In this document: positions 55,537 to 64,000 of the stretch, piece by piece
Layout: every line of letters begins with the position of its first letter
How positions within the stretch are numbered: the stretch's first letter is position 1
Origin: Pseudomonas cichorii
GTDB lineage: Bacteria > Pseudomonadota > Gammaproteobacteria > Pseudomonadales > Pseudomonadaceae
Assembly (NCBI RefSeq): GCF_015471405.1
Contig: NZ_BLVZ01000002.1
Coordinates: forward strand, 310,001 to 374,000
Direction of reading: 5' to 3'
Length of the DNA stretch: 64,000 nt
Notes under the pieces: generated by a model
Databases searched by the model: none
What the model saw: only the letters and a program-made list of their open reading frames with translations
What the model was told of the DNA's origin: nothing
Made by a program: the position numbers and the translations under genes

Positions 55537-56154
55537 TTATCCCAGAACCACCAACCGGTTGCTCAACTCGCCGCGCTCATGGGTCACAGGAACATGATCG
55601 GCCAGCAATTCCCCGCAGGCATGGATGCAGCCCAGAAAGCCCTGCACCGCCTGCCCGTCCCGGATCTGCTGGGTAAAGACATCAACCATCGCCTTCCAGA
55701 TATCGCTGTGCAAGCGAGTGGCAATACCGTGATCCACCAGGATTTCGACGTAGCGCTCTGCCTCGCAGACGAACACCAGAATCCCGGTGCCGCCCACCGC
55801 GTTATGCAGGTTCTGTTCGAGAAACAGCCGACGGGCCAGGTTCCCGGCCCGCCAGCGCCGAACCGCGGTCGGGACCAGATGACTGGTGACCGCCGGAATA
55901 CGGCACAGCAGGGCCACGATGATGAAGGTACTCATCTGCGCCAGCAGCAATTCATTGGCGCTCAGCACATCCATGAAGAAATTGATGACGCCCGGCAGCA
56001 ACAGGCCGATCAGCCCGGCCCAGACCAGAGGCATGTAGGCGTAGTCATCGGCTCTGGCTGCCAGGACCGTGACCAGTTCGGCATCGGTGCGCAGTTCAAG
56101 ACGACCAATCGCTTCTGCGACCTGCTGCTGTTCATCTTTATTGAGTAAAGCCAT
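55537..56154 (-). CDS. TPM domain protein (membrane-bound)
   Basis: 205 residues from ATG 56154. The N-terminus DEQQQVAEAIGRLELRTDAE resembles the start of a TPM/YgcG domain; two membrane segments follow (about 40-60 and 70-90). The C-terminal half has GTGILVFVCEAERYVEILVD, the TPM core. With the next gene it forms the common Pseudomonas pair of TPM proteins beside lemA-like loci; lemA itself is not here. The role is probably in envelope or photosystem-repair-like phosphatase function, unproven. Confidence 0.8.
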   Translation of the reverse strand: MALLNKDEQQQVAEAIGRLELRTDAELVTVLAARADDYAYMPLVWAGLIGLLLPGVINFFMDVLSANELLLAQMSTFIIVALLCRIPAVTSHLVPTAVRRWRAGNLARRLFLEQNLHNAVGGTGILVFVCEAERYVEILVDHGIATRLHSDIWKAMVDVFTQQIRDGQAVQGFLGCIHACGELLADHVPVTHERGELSNRLVVLG

Positions 56155-56167
56155 TTCCAGTGTCCTG

Positions 56168-56884
56168 TTACCAGTTGCCCGAAGCCCCGCCGCCGCCAAA
56201 TCGGCCCTTGCCGCTTGCCGCCCCTTCGCGTGAAGCGGCACAGACCAGTACGGCCCTTCTCAAGCAGACAAACACAATCAGCAACACACCGACAATCAGC
56301 CCTCCGGCAATCTGCCAGGCCACATCGCTGCTGGCCTGCACGTCGTAGACGCTGAATTCGGTCGAGGGCTCGGGTTCGTCCGGTACATGACCGCCCAGCG
56401 CCATGATCATGGCCCGCGCGCCACGTTCGATGCCCGTGGCAAAGCGGCTGCGGTTGAATTCCGGGGCAATCAGCATGTTGATGATGAGCGACGCCTGAGC
56501 CTCGGTAAGACGATCGTCCAGGGCGGAACCCACCTCGATCAGGACTCTGCGCTTGTCGCGGTCGACAATCAGCAGGGCACTGTTGTCCCGGCCCTGGCTG
56601 CCCAATCCCCATGCGCTGCCCAGTCGCGAACCGTAATCCTCGATGGTCGTGCCTTGCAAGTCGACCACGGTAACCAGCACGACCCGCTCCCCGGTCACTT
56701 GCTCATGGGCCTGTAGCATTTTCGCCAGACGCACCGTTGCCTGGCTGTCGAGCATTTGCGCCGAGTCGACTACATTGCCCGTCATTGGCGGGAACACCAG
56801 AGCGAGCTGTTCGGCCTGCACCTTCAGAGCGCTCCCCCACAACATCGCTATATAAAACATATGCTGTAACACAAACTTCAACAC
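56168..56884 (-). CDS. TPM domain protein (YgcG family), exported
   Basis: 238 residues with a GTG (56884) or TTG (56881) start; GGAGG lies just upstream of both. A signal peptide (FVLQHMFYIAMLWGSALKVQA) precedes the TPM domain: FPPMTGNVVDSAQMLDSQAT, GERVVLVTVVDLQGTTIEDY and DNSALLIVDRDKRRVLIEVG. A membrane segment near 190-212 and a Gly-rich C-terminal tail (GKGRFGGGGASGNW) complete the YgcG layout. It is 13 bases from the partner gene. Confidence 0.85.
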   Translation of the reverse strand: MLKFVLQHMFYIAMLWGSALKVQAEQLALVFPPMTGNVVDSAQMLDSQATVRLAKMLQAHEQVTGERVVLVTVVDLQGTTIEDYGSRLGSAWGLGSQGRDNSALLIVDRDKRRVLIEVGSALDDRLTEAQASLIINMLIAPEFNRSRFATGIERGARAMIMALGGHVPDEPEPSTEFSVYDVQASSDVAWQIAGGLIVGVLLIVFVCLRRAVLVCAASREGAASGKGRFGGGGASGNW

Positions 56885-57132
56885 CCGACCTCCGGTGATT
56901 TTTTGTTCTATTGGATGGACACGCCTTAGCCAAAATAGAAGTTCCCCGGCATAATCCCTCGCCAACGCCCGAGTCGGTCGAATCTGACTGGATTCGATAT
57001 GCCTCGGGCAACGAAACGAACAGCGTCTACCCTTCGCGTTGTTTGCACAATAAATGCCAAAGGTCTAAAACCCAAAATCTGGCTACCCGGTATTAAACGC
57101 GAGTTACCGGCAAAAGCCTTGAGAAATCATTC

Positions 57133-59439
57133 ATGAATAAGCTGTGTTTATTAGGTCTGCTGGTCGGTTTGGCCAGTCAATCGGTAATGGCCGACGCCAC
57201 TTCCACTACCGCTCCCTCCGCCAAAGCCACACTGCAAGCCAAGAATGCCTTCATCTCCAACCTGATGAAACAAATGACCCTTGATGAAAAGATCGGTCAG
57301 TTGCGCCTTATCAGCATCAGCGGTGAGATGCCTCAGCCGAAAATTCTCAAGGAAATTGCCGCAGGAAGGATCGGCGGAACATTCAACTCCATTACACGCT
57401 CGGAAAACCGCCCATTGCAAGAAGCGGCTGTAGCCCATAGCCGTCTGAAGATTCCGATGTTCTTCGCCTATGACGTGATTCATGGCCATCGCACGATTTT
57501 CCCGATCAGCCTGGGCATGGCTGCCAGCTGGGACATGGACGCCATCGCGCTGACCGGCCGGATTTCTGCGAAGGAAGCCAGCGCCGACGGCCTGGACATG
57601 ACCTTTGCCCCCATGGTCGACATCTCCCGTGACCCACGCTGGGGACGCAGCTCCGAAGGCTTCGGCGAGGACACCTATCTGGTGTCGCGTATCTCCGAAG
57701 TGATGGTCAAGTCCTTCCAGGGCAAGAGCGTCGCCGCGAACGACAGCATCATGGCAGCCGTCAAACACTTCGCCCTGTATGGCGCGGTCGAAGGCGGGCG
57801 TGACTACAACACCGTGGACATGAGCATGACGCGCATGCACCAGGATTACCTGCCACCTTACCGCGCAGCTATCGATGCCGGTGCCGGCGGTGTCATGGTC
57901 GCACTCAACTCGATCAACGGTGTTCCGTCCACTTCCAACATGTGGCTGATGCAAGACCTGCTGCGCAAGGACTGGGGCTTCAAAGGCGTGACCATCAGCG
58001 ACCACGGCGCCATCAAGGAGCTGATCGAACACGGCGTTGCCAAGGACTATCGCGAAGCCGCCAAGCTGGCGATCAAGGCTGGCATCGACCTGAGCATGAA
58101 CGACGTGGCCTACGGCGAGCAATTGCCCGGTCTGGTGAAGGACGGTGAGGTTTCCATGAAGGAAATCGACAACGCCGTACGTGAAGTGCTGGGCGCCAAG
58201 TACGACATGGGCCTGTTCGCAGCGCCTTATGGTCGTATCGGCGTTGCCGCCGATGATCCGGCCGACACTTACTCCGATGATCGCCTGCACCGCGCAGAAG
58301 CTCGCGATGTCGCCCGCAAGACTCTGGTGCTGCTGAAGAACCAGAACGAAACCCTGCCACTGAAGAAGCAAGGGACCATCGCCGTGATCGGCGGTCTGGC
58401 GAAAAGTCAGCTCGACATGCTGGGCAGCTGGTCCGCAGCCGGCCGGCCGAACCAGTCGGTGACCGTGTATGAAGGCCTGACCAGAGCTGTCGGCGACAAG
58501 GCCAAGCTGGTCTATGCCCGTGGCGCGAACGTCAGTGACAACGAGCACATCCTCAACTACCTGAACTTCATCGAACACGAAGTGGAAGTCGATCCACGTC
58601 CTGCTCAGGAAATGATCGACGAAGCCGTGAAGGTAGCCGAGCAGTCCGACGTGATCGTGGCCGTTGTAGGTGAGTCCCGTGGCATGTCCCATGAATCGGC
58701 AAGCCGCAGCAGCCTGAACATTCCGGGCAAGCAGCGTGATCTGATCAAGGCCCTGAAAGCCACCGGCAAGCCGCTGGTTCTGGTGTTGATGAATGGCCGC
58801 CCGCTGGTACTGGTCGACGAACTGGAACAGGCCGATGCCATGCTCGAAACCTGGTTCCCGGGCACCGAAGGCGGTAACGCCGTGGCTGACGTGCTGTTTG
58901 GCGACTACAACCCGTCGGGCAAACTGGCCATGTCCTTCCCGCGCTCGATCGGCCAACTGCCGGTCTACTATGCGCACCTGAACACCGGCCGTCCTTACAC
59001 GCCGGGCAAGCCAGGCAACTACACCTCGCACTACTTCGAGGAACCCAACGGCCCGTTGTTTCCGTTCGGTTATGGCCTGAGCTACACCCAGTTCGATGTC
59101 TCCGACGTCAAGCTGTCGGACACCAAGATGGCCCGCAAAGGCAAGCTGACCGCCAGTGTCACCGTCAAGAACACCGGCAAGGTTGCCGGCACCACCATCG
59201 TGCAGTTGTACTTGCGTGATGTAGCGGCTTCGATCAGCCGTCCGGTGAAAGAACTGAAGAACTTCGAGAAAGTCACGCTTGAGCCGGGTGAGGAGAAAGT
59301 CGTGAACTTCACCCTCAGCGAGAACGACCTGAAGTTCTATGACTCGAAGCTGAAATACGCGGCCGAGCCAGGTGAGTTCAAGGTCATGATCGGCCTCGAC
59401 TCCGAAGCAGTGAAACAAGCAAGCTTCGATCTGTTGTAA
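57133..59439 (+). CDS. bglX: Periplasmic beta-glucosidase BglX
   Basis: 768 residues with a signal peptide (MNKLCLLGLLVGLASQSVMA). Glycoside hydrolase family 3: N-terminal barrel with FFAYDVIHGHRTIFPISLGM and KHFALYGAVEGGRDYNTVDM; nucleophile Asp290 in VTISDHGAIKELIEHG; the alpha/beta sandwich and a C-terminal fibronectin-III-like domain with ASVTVKNTGKVAGTTIVQLY. It releases glucose from beta-glucosides in the periplasm. It has its own hairpin terminator. Confidence 0.96.
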   Translation: MNKLCLLGLLVGLASQSVMADATSTTAPSAKATLQAKNAFISNLMKQMTLDEKIGQLRLISISGEMPQPKILKEIAAGRIGGTFNSITRSENRPLQEAAVAHSRLKIPMFFAYDVIHGHRTIFPISLGMAASWDMDAIALTGRISAKEASADGLDMTFAPMVDISRDPRWGRSSEGFGEDTYLVSRISEVMVKSFQGKSVAANDSIMAAVKHFALYGAVEGGRDYNTVDMSMTRMHQDYLPPYRAAIDAGAGGVMVALNSINGVPSTSNMWLMQDLLRKDWGFKGVTISDHGAIKELIEHGVAKDYREAAKLAIKAGIDLSMNDVAYGEQLPGLVKDGEVSMKEIDNAVREVLGAKYDMGLFAAPYGRIGVAADDPADTYSDDRLHRAEARDVARKTLVLLKNQNETLPLKKQGTIAVIGGLAKSQLDMLGSWSAAGRPNQSVTVYEGLTRAVGDKAKLVYARGANVSDNEHILNYLNFIEHEVEVDPRPAQEMIDEAVKVAEQSDVIVAVVGESRGMSHESASRSSLNIPGKQRDLIKALKATGKPLVLVLMNGRPLVLVDELEQADAMLETWFPGTEGGNAVADVLFGDYNPSGKLAMSFPRSIGQLPVYYAHLNTGRPYTPGKPGNYTSHYFEEPNGPLFPFGYGLSYTQFDVSDVKLSDTKMARKGKLTASVTVKNTGKVAGTTIVQLYLRDVAASISRPVKELKNFEKVTLEPGEEKVVNFTLSENDLKFYDSKLKYAAEPGEFKVMIGLDSEAVKQASFDLL

Positions 59440-59450
59440 ATGCCGATAAC

Positions 59451-59491
59451 GGCGTATTCGTAAGTGCCTGCGCTTGCGAATACGCCCGTTT
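59451..59491 (+). terminator. Terminator downstream of bglX
   Basis: GGCGTATTCG (59451-59460) pairs with CGAATACGCC (59477-59486), followed by CGTTTT. Located 11 bases after the bglX stop. Confidence 0.75.
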
Positions 59492-59516
59492 TGAAACCTC
59501 AGGCAGCACACGCAGT

Positions 59517-61283
59517 ATGATCATCAAGCGCAACGTGCGTATTTCCCTGTATATCCTCTTGATCCTGGCGGGCGCCGCCCTGTCGGCCAGTCTGGCCATG
59601 CGTCAGGCGCAGCGACATGCCCTGGCACAGGAAGCAACACGTGCCAGCGGGCAAATGGCTCTGTACGCCAACACCCTTCACACCTTGATCGAACGCTATC
59701 GCGCCCTCCCCTCGGTGCTGGCGCTCGACGCCGAAATTCGCGCAGCGGTGAGCGGCCCCATCAGCGAAAGCGCCCAGCTCTCACTCAATCGCAAGCTGGA
59801 AAAAATCAACGAAACCGCACACTCCTCGTCCCTGGAACTACTTGATCGAAACGGGTTGGCCGTAGGCGCCAGCAACTGGCGACAGCCCAACAGCTATGTC
59901 GGGCACAACTACGGGTTTCGCCCTTACTTTCAACAGACCCGGACCCAGGGTATCGGACGCTTCTATGCGGTCGGTGTCACGACAGGCATTCCCGGTTACT
60001 TCCTGTCCAATGCCGTGCTGGATGAGGCAGGAGAGTTCGGCGGCGCCATGGTGGTGAAGCTGGAGTTTCCCAATATCGAACAGGAATGGAGCCAGGGCGA
60101 CGATCTGCTCCTGGTCAGCGATAACAAAGGCATCGTGTTTATCTCCAGCAAAAGCGAATGGCGCTATCGCGAACTGGAACCCATTTCCCTCGAAAACCGT
60201 GCAGAACTGCTGCGTACCCGCCAGTACGATAAAAAGCCGCTGTCGCCACTGCGCAGCCGCATCCTCGATCAGGTCGGGCAGCAAAGCCATTTGAGCCGGG
60301 TCGACGGCCCCGACGGCACGGTTGATTACCTTTGGCAGTCCATGCCGCTTCCCGATGAAAACTGGACCTTGCACCTGCTGCGCAAACCCCAGATGGTCAA
60401 TGACGACATACGCAATGCCGCACTGGCCGGCGCGGGTATCTGGCTGACGCTGGTCTTTCTGGGGTTGTTCCTGTACCAGCGCTGGCGACTGTCGAAATTG
60501 CGCGAGCGCAGCCGTGACGAACTGGAACGTCAGGTGCAGGAGCGTACCCGTGATTTGCGTACCGCCCAGGAAGGTCTGGTGCAATCGACCAAGCTGGCGG
60601 CACTGGGGCAAATGTCCGCGGCACTGGCCCATGAGATCAACCAGCCGCTGACGGCCCAGCGCATGCAACTGGCGACCGTGCGCCTGCTTCTGGATCAGGG
60701 CCGTATCGAGGATGCCTGCAAATCCCTTACGCCGCTGGACCAGCAACTGACCCGCATGAGCGCGCTGACCGGGCACCTGAAAACCTTCGCCCGCAAGAGC
60801 CCAAGCGGCTTGCGTGAACGTCTGGACCTGGCGACCGTAGTCGATCAGGCCTTGCTGTTGCTGGACCCGCGCATCCGCGAGGAGCGGGTCAGTTGTGTTC
60901 TGCATCTGTCACGCCCGGCCTGGGTACGTGGCGATGCAATCCGTCTGGAACAGGTGCTGATCAACCTGCTGCGCAATGCCCTGGATGCCATACGCAATCA
61001 ACCCCTCAAACGCCTGGAAGTGCGGATAGATGCCCAAGCCGGACACTGGCGTCTGAGTGTCATCGACAGTGGCGGTGGCATTGCGCAGGAACATCTGGGC
61101 AATATCTTCGATCCGTTCTTCACCACCAAACCGGTGGGCGACGGGCTTGGCCTCGGGCTGGCGGTATCCTATGCGATCATCCATGAACTCAATGGTCGCC
61201 TGACGGCAGAAAACCGGGATAACGGCGCGGTGTTCTGGTTCAGCCTGCCCAATGACTTTATAGAGACTGAAAACGCATGCTGA
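59517..61283 (+). CDS. dctB: C4-dicarboxylate sensor kinase DctB
   Basis: 588 residues. Two membrane segments (about 8-28 and 300-322) enclose the periplasmic PDC/Cache-type sensor: [20 protein letters not shown] and [18 protein letters not shown] are typical of DctB dicarboxylate binding. A coiled coil and the HisKA domain with His372 ([13 protein letters not shown]) follow; HATPase motifs are [13 protein letters not shown] and [14 protein letters not shown]. It acts with DctD. The stop overlaps dctD by seven bases. Confidence 0.95.
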   Translation: MIIKRNVRISLYILLILAGAALSASLAMRQAQRHALAQEATRASGQMALYANTLHTLIERYRALPSVLALDAEIRAAVSGPISESAQLSLNRKLEKINETAHSSSLELLDRNGLAVGASNWRQPNSYVGHNYGFRPYFQQTRTQGIGRFYAVGVTTGIPGYFLSNAVLDEAGEFGGAMVVKLEFPNIEQEWSQGDDLLLVSDNKGIVFISSKSEWRYRELEPISLENRAELLRTRQYDKKPLSPLRSRILDQVGQQSHLSRVDGPDGTVDYLWQSMPLPDENWTLHLLRKPQMVNDDIRNAALAGAGIWLTLVFLGLFLYQRWRLSKLRERSRDELERQVQERTRDLRTAQEGLVQSTKLAALGQMSAALAHEINQPLTAQRMQLATVRLLLDQGRIEDACKSLTPLDQQLTRMSALTGHLKTFARKSPSGLRERLDLATVVDQALLLLDPRIREERVSCVLHLSRPAWVRGDAIRLEQVLINLLRNALDAIRNQPLKRLEVRIDAQAGHWRLSVIDSGGGIAQEHLGNIFDPFFTTKPVGDGLGLGLAVSYAIIHELNGRLTAENRDNGAVFWFSLPNDFIETENAC

Positions 61284-62599
61284 ACTCGGTCATCGTCGTT
61301 GACGACGAAGCCCCCATTCGCCAGGCCATTGAGCCATGGCTGACGCTGTCCGGTTTCCAGGTTCAGGTCTACAGCCGCGCCGAGGAATGTCTGGAGCACT
61401 TGCCCGAACACTTTCCTGGCGTGATCCTCACCGACGTGCGCATGCCGGGCATGGGCGGCCTTGAGTTGCTGGCCCGCCTGCAAGCGCTGGACAAGGACTT
61501 GCCGGTTATCCTGCTGACCGGCCACGGCGATGTGCCCATGGCGGTCGAGGCCATGCGTGAAGGCGCTTACGACTTTCTGGAAAAACCCTTCAGCCCGCAG
61601 ACCCTGCTCACCAACCTGAGCAGAGCCATGGAAAAACGCCAGCTGGTTCTGGAGAACCGCCGCCTGACCGAACAGGCCGACGCCCGTTCCCAGCTGGATA
61701 CCACGCTGCTGGGTGTATCGCCCAGCCTGCAAGTCTTGCGACGCAATGTGCTGGAACTGTCGCAACTACCGGTCAACGTGATCATCCGTGGCGAAACCGG
61801 CAGCGGCAAGGAACTGGTCGCTCGCTGCCTGCATGACTTCGGCCCTCGCGCCAGCAAGCCTTTTGTCGCCCTCAACTGCGCCGCCATCCCCGAGCATTTG
61901 TTCGAAGCCGAACTGTTCGGCCATGAAAGCGGAGCCTTTACCGGCGCTCAAGGCAAGCGTATCGGCAGGCTGGAGTACGCCGACGGCGGCACGCTGTTTC
62001 TCGACGAGATCGAAAGCATGCCGATGGCTCAGCAGGTCAAACTGTTGCGCGTGCTGCAGGACAAGCGCCTGGAGCGGCTGGGCTCCAACCGCAGTATTGA
62101 AGTTGACCTGCGCATCATCGCCGCGACCAAGCCGGATCTGCTGGAAGAAGCACGGGCTGGACGCTTCCGCGAAGACCTGGCTTATCGCCTGAACGTTGCA
62201 CAGTTGCATCTGCCGCCCCTGCGTGAGCGACGCGAAGATATCGTGCAGCTCTTCAACCACTTTGCCCGCACCGCCGCTGCCCGCATGGGCCGCGAAGCGC
62301 CGGCACTCAGCGCCTTGCAACTGAGCCAGTTGCTCAGCCATGACTGGCCGGGCAATGTCCGCGAACTGGCCAACGCGGCCGAGCGTCAGGCATTGGGGCT
62401 GGATATCGCCGAATCACCGCAGCAGGGACAATCCCTGGCGGCGCAGCAGGAAGCATTCGAGGCCCAGTGCCTGCGTGCGTCTCTGGCCCGTCATAAAGGC
62501 GATATCAAATCCGTGCTCAATGAGCTGCAACTGCCGCGTCGAACGCTCAACGAAAAAATGCAGCGTCACGGGCTGGTGCGAGAAATGTTTCTGGTATGA
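61277..62599 (+). CDS. dctD: Sigma-54-dependent C4-dicarboxylate regulator DctD
   Basis: 440 residues. The receiver has Asp53 (GVILTDVRMPGMGG). The AAA+ domain has Walker A GETGSGKE, the sigma-54 contact loop ESGAFTGAQ, and GGTLFLDEIESMPMAQQ. The C-terminal Fis-type helix-turn-helix ends with RRTLNEKMQRHGL. It activates dctA or dctPQM promoters elsewhere. No target transporter lies in the window. Confidence 0.95.
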   Translation: MLNSVIVVDDEAPIRQAIEPWLTLSGFQVQVYSRAEECLEHLPEHFPGVILTDVRMPGMGGLELLARLQALDKDLPVILLTGHGDVPMAVEAMREGAYDFLEKPFSPQTLLTNLSRAMEKRQLVLENRRLTEQADARSQLDTTLLGVSPSLQVLRRNVLELSQLPVNVIIRGETGSGKELVARCLHDFGPRASKPFVALNCAAIPEHLFEAELFGHESGAFTGAQGKRIGRLEYADGGTLFLDEIESMPMAQQVKLLRVLQDKRLERLGSNRSIEVDLRIIAATKPDLLEEARAGRFREDLAYRLNVAQLHLPPLRERREDIVQLFNHFARTAAARMGREAPALSALQLSQLLSHDWPGNVRELANAAERQALGLDIAESPQQGQSLAAQQEAFEAQCLRASLARHKGDIKSVLNELQLPRRTLNEKMQRHGLVREMFLV

Positions 62600-62677
62600 A
62601 ACTATTCATGGAATCGACCGATCAACCTTATCCCCCTTTAGAATCCGGACAGTGACCACGCAAGGAGAAAGCATTAC

Positions 62678-64000
62678 ATGATCGTCGGTATAGATTTGGG
62701 CACGACCAATAGTCTGGTCGCCGTCTGGCGCGATGGTAAAACCCGACTGGTTGCCAACGCACTGGGCGAGATGCTGACGCCCAGCGTGGTAGGACTGGAC
62801 GACGATGATCAGATCCTGGTGGGCAAAGCTGCACGCGAACGCCTGCAAACCCATCCGGCCAGAACCGCTGCGCTGTTCAAGCGCCATATGGGCAGCGCGC
62901 AAAAGGTCAGCCTGGGATCGAACAGCTATCGGCCCGAAGAGCTCTCGGCACTGGTCTTGAAAAGCCTCAAGGCCGATGTGGAACGTGAGTTCGGTGAACC
63001 CGTGACCGAAGCGGTGATCAGCGTGCCGGCCTACTTCAGCGATGCCCAGCGCAAGGCCACTCGCGTGGCTGGCGAACTGGCAGGCCTTAAAGTCGACAAA
63101 CTGATCAATGAACCCACCGCCGCGGCGCTGGCCTACGGGCTGCACCAGAAGGAAGGCGAAACCTCTTTTCTGGTGTTCGACCTCGGCGGTGGTACCTTCG
63201 ATATCTCGATCCTTGAGCTGTTCGATGGCGTGATGGAAGTCCGCGCCAGCGCCGGGGATAACTTTCTTGGCGGTGAAGACTTCGACCTCTTGCTGGTCGA
63301 TCACTTCATTGGTCTGCATCGCGATGAAACCGATTTCCCGCCCCGAACGAACATCGGCCCGTCATTGCGCCGCGAAGCCGAGCGCGTACGTAAAACACTG
63401 GGGCAGGATAGCAGCGCCGAATTCGTGCTGCGCCATGCTGATCGTGAATGGCGCAAGACGATTACCCAGGAACAACTGGGCGAGCTGTATGCACCATTGC
63501 TCTCGCGTTTGCGCGCCCCCATCGAGCGCGCCCTGCGCGATGCGAAAATCCGCGTAGCCGATCTCGACGAAATACTGCTGGTCGGCGGCACCACGCGCAT
63601 GCCGCTGATCCGCAAGCTCGCGGCGGGTCTGTTCGGGCGCTTTCCGTCCATTACCCTCAACCCCGATGAAGTGGTCGCGCAGGGTGCAGCCATCCAGGCG
63701 GCGCTCAAGCAAAGAGACGCGGCACTGGAAGAGATTGTCCTGACTGACGTGTGCCCTTACACCTTGGGTATCGAAACCTCCAACCGGTTCGGCACCTCCA
63801 TCGAAAGCGGCCATTACCTGCCGATCATCGAGCGCAACAGCGTGGTGCCGGTCAGCCGTGTCAGAACCGTGCAGACCCTGAGCGACAATCAGAAGCATGT
63901 TCTGGTGAAGATTTATCAAGGCGAAAGCCGCTTGGTGAAAGACAACATTGCTCTGGGTGAGCTGGATATTCCGATCCCGCCCGCCAAGGCCGGGGAAGTC
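62678..64000 (+). CDS. hscC: Hsp70-family chaperone HscC, N-terminal part
   Basis: 441 codons; it runs off the right edge. AAGGAG lies about ten bases upstream of ATG 62678. HSP70 motifs: [41 protein letters not shown] and [12 protein letters not shown]. The N-terminus is HscC-like ([20 protein letters not shown]) rather than DnaK or HscA. HscC is a specialised Hsp70 with its own J-protein partner, expected downstream. Confidence 0.9.
   Translation, partial: MIVGIDLGTTNSLVAVWRDGKTRLVANALGEMLTPSVVGLDDDDQILVGKAARERLQTHPARTAALFKRHMGSAQKVSLGSNSYRPEELSALVLKSLKADVEREFGEPVTEAVISVPAYFSDAQRKATRVAGELAGLKVDKLINEPTAAALAYGLHQKEGETSFLVFDLGGGTFDISILELFDGVMEVRASAGDNFLGGEDFDLLLVDHFIGLHRDETDFPPRTNIGPSLRREAERVRKTLGQDSSAEFVLRHADREWRKTITQEQLGELYAPLLSRLRAPIERALRDAKIRVADLDEILLVGGTTRMPLIRKLAAGLFGRFPSITLNPDEVVAQGAAIQAALKQRDAALEEIVLTDVCPYTLGIETSNRFGTSIESGHYLPIIERNSVVPVSRVRTVQTLSDNQKHVLVKIYQGESRLVKDNIALGELDIPIPPAKAGEV

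Noticed and set aside
57151..59511. A 786-codon open frame antisense to bglX
   Set aside because: It mirrors the coding strand of a well-conserved enzyme in GC-rich DNA, where antisense frames lack stops; there is no ribosome-binding site or recognisable domain.

Overview
The window is a chromosomal segment of a fluorescent Pseudomonas, most likely of the P. syringae group. This rests on the algU-mucA-mucB-mucD cluster without an intervening mucC, the rnc-era-recO-pdxJ order next to lepB and lepA, a solitary rhlA, a guanidine (urea carboxylase) operon, and typical Pseudomonas REP repeats. Codon use and GC content are uniformly pseudomonad, except for an AT-richer patch around 44.95-47.2 kb. 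The genus call is firm; the species-group call is an inference from gene content.

Region 1 (1-20.5 kb) is core genome. It opens with the start of a sugar-nucleotide epimerase/dehydratase (minus strand) and a chagasin-like lipoprotein. These are followed by cmoA-cmoB, the minus-strand block lepA, lepB, DUF4845 gene, rnc, era, recO, pdxJ, and then mucD, mucB, mucA and algU. A textbook AlgU-dependent promoter lies at 13587-13612. Next come nadB, ygfX-sdhE, ygfZ and an HDOD gene.

Region 2 (18.4-26.9 kb) is a citrate/tricarboxylate uptake locus. The tctDE two-component system is divergent from tctCBA and an AbrB-type membrane protein; ung and an enoyl-CoA hydratase/isomerase gene follow.

Region 3 (26.9-37.6 kb) is a complete guanidine-assimilation operon. 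A candidate sigma-54 promoter (27723-27739) lies just upstream of a guanidine-I (ykkC) riboswitch (27799-27892). Behind them are an ABC transporter, two urea-carboxylase-associated proteins (carboxyguanidine deiminase subunits), a biotin-dependent urea/guanidine carboxylase, and allophanate hydrolase. The carboxylase gene carries a complete REPIN-like repeat read through in frame.

Region 4 (37.6-47.5 kb) is accessory. It holds an 1108-residue DUF6543-like protein with an Stv-type C-terminus (probable toxin), a Cache-GGDEF diguanylate cyclase coupled to a Cys-rich protein, rsuA, an orphan rhlA with its full catalytic triad, and tRNA-Gly(CCC). Directly beside the tRNA is a small colicin-E3-type rRNase toxin with a translationally coupled candidate immunity gene. 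Two very small genes and several repeats follow.

Region 5 (47.5-64 kb) mixes metabolism and signalling: an SDR oxidoreductase, a HisKA_2 sensor kinase, a second Cache-GGDEF cyclase, an iron alcohol dehydrogenase, a DMT exporter, a methyltransferase, a TPM-domain pair, periplasmic beta-glucosidase bglX, dctB-dctD for C4-dicarboxylates, and the start of hscC. The least-explained parts are the DUF6543/Stv protein, the receptor-less E3-type toxin pair, the REPIN inside the carboxylase, and a dispersed repeat whose arms carry a conserved non-palindromic tail.
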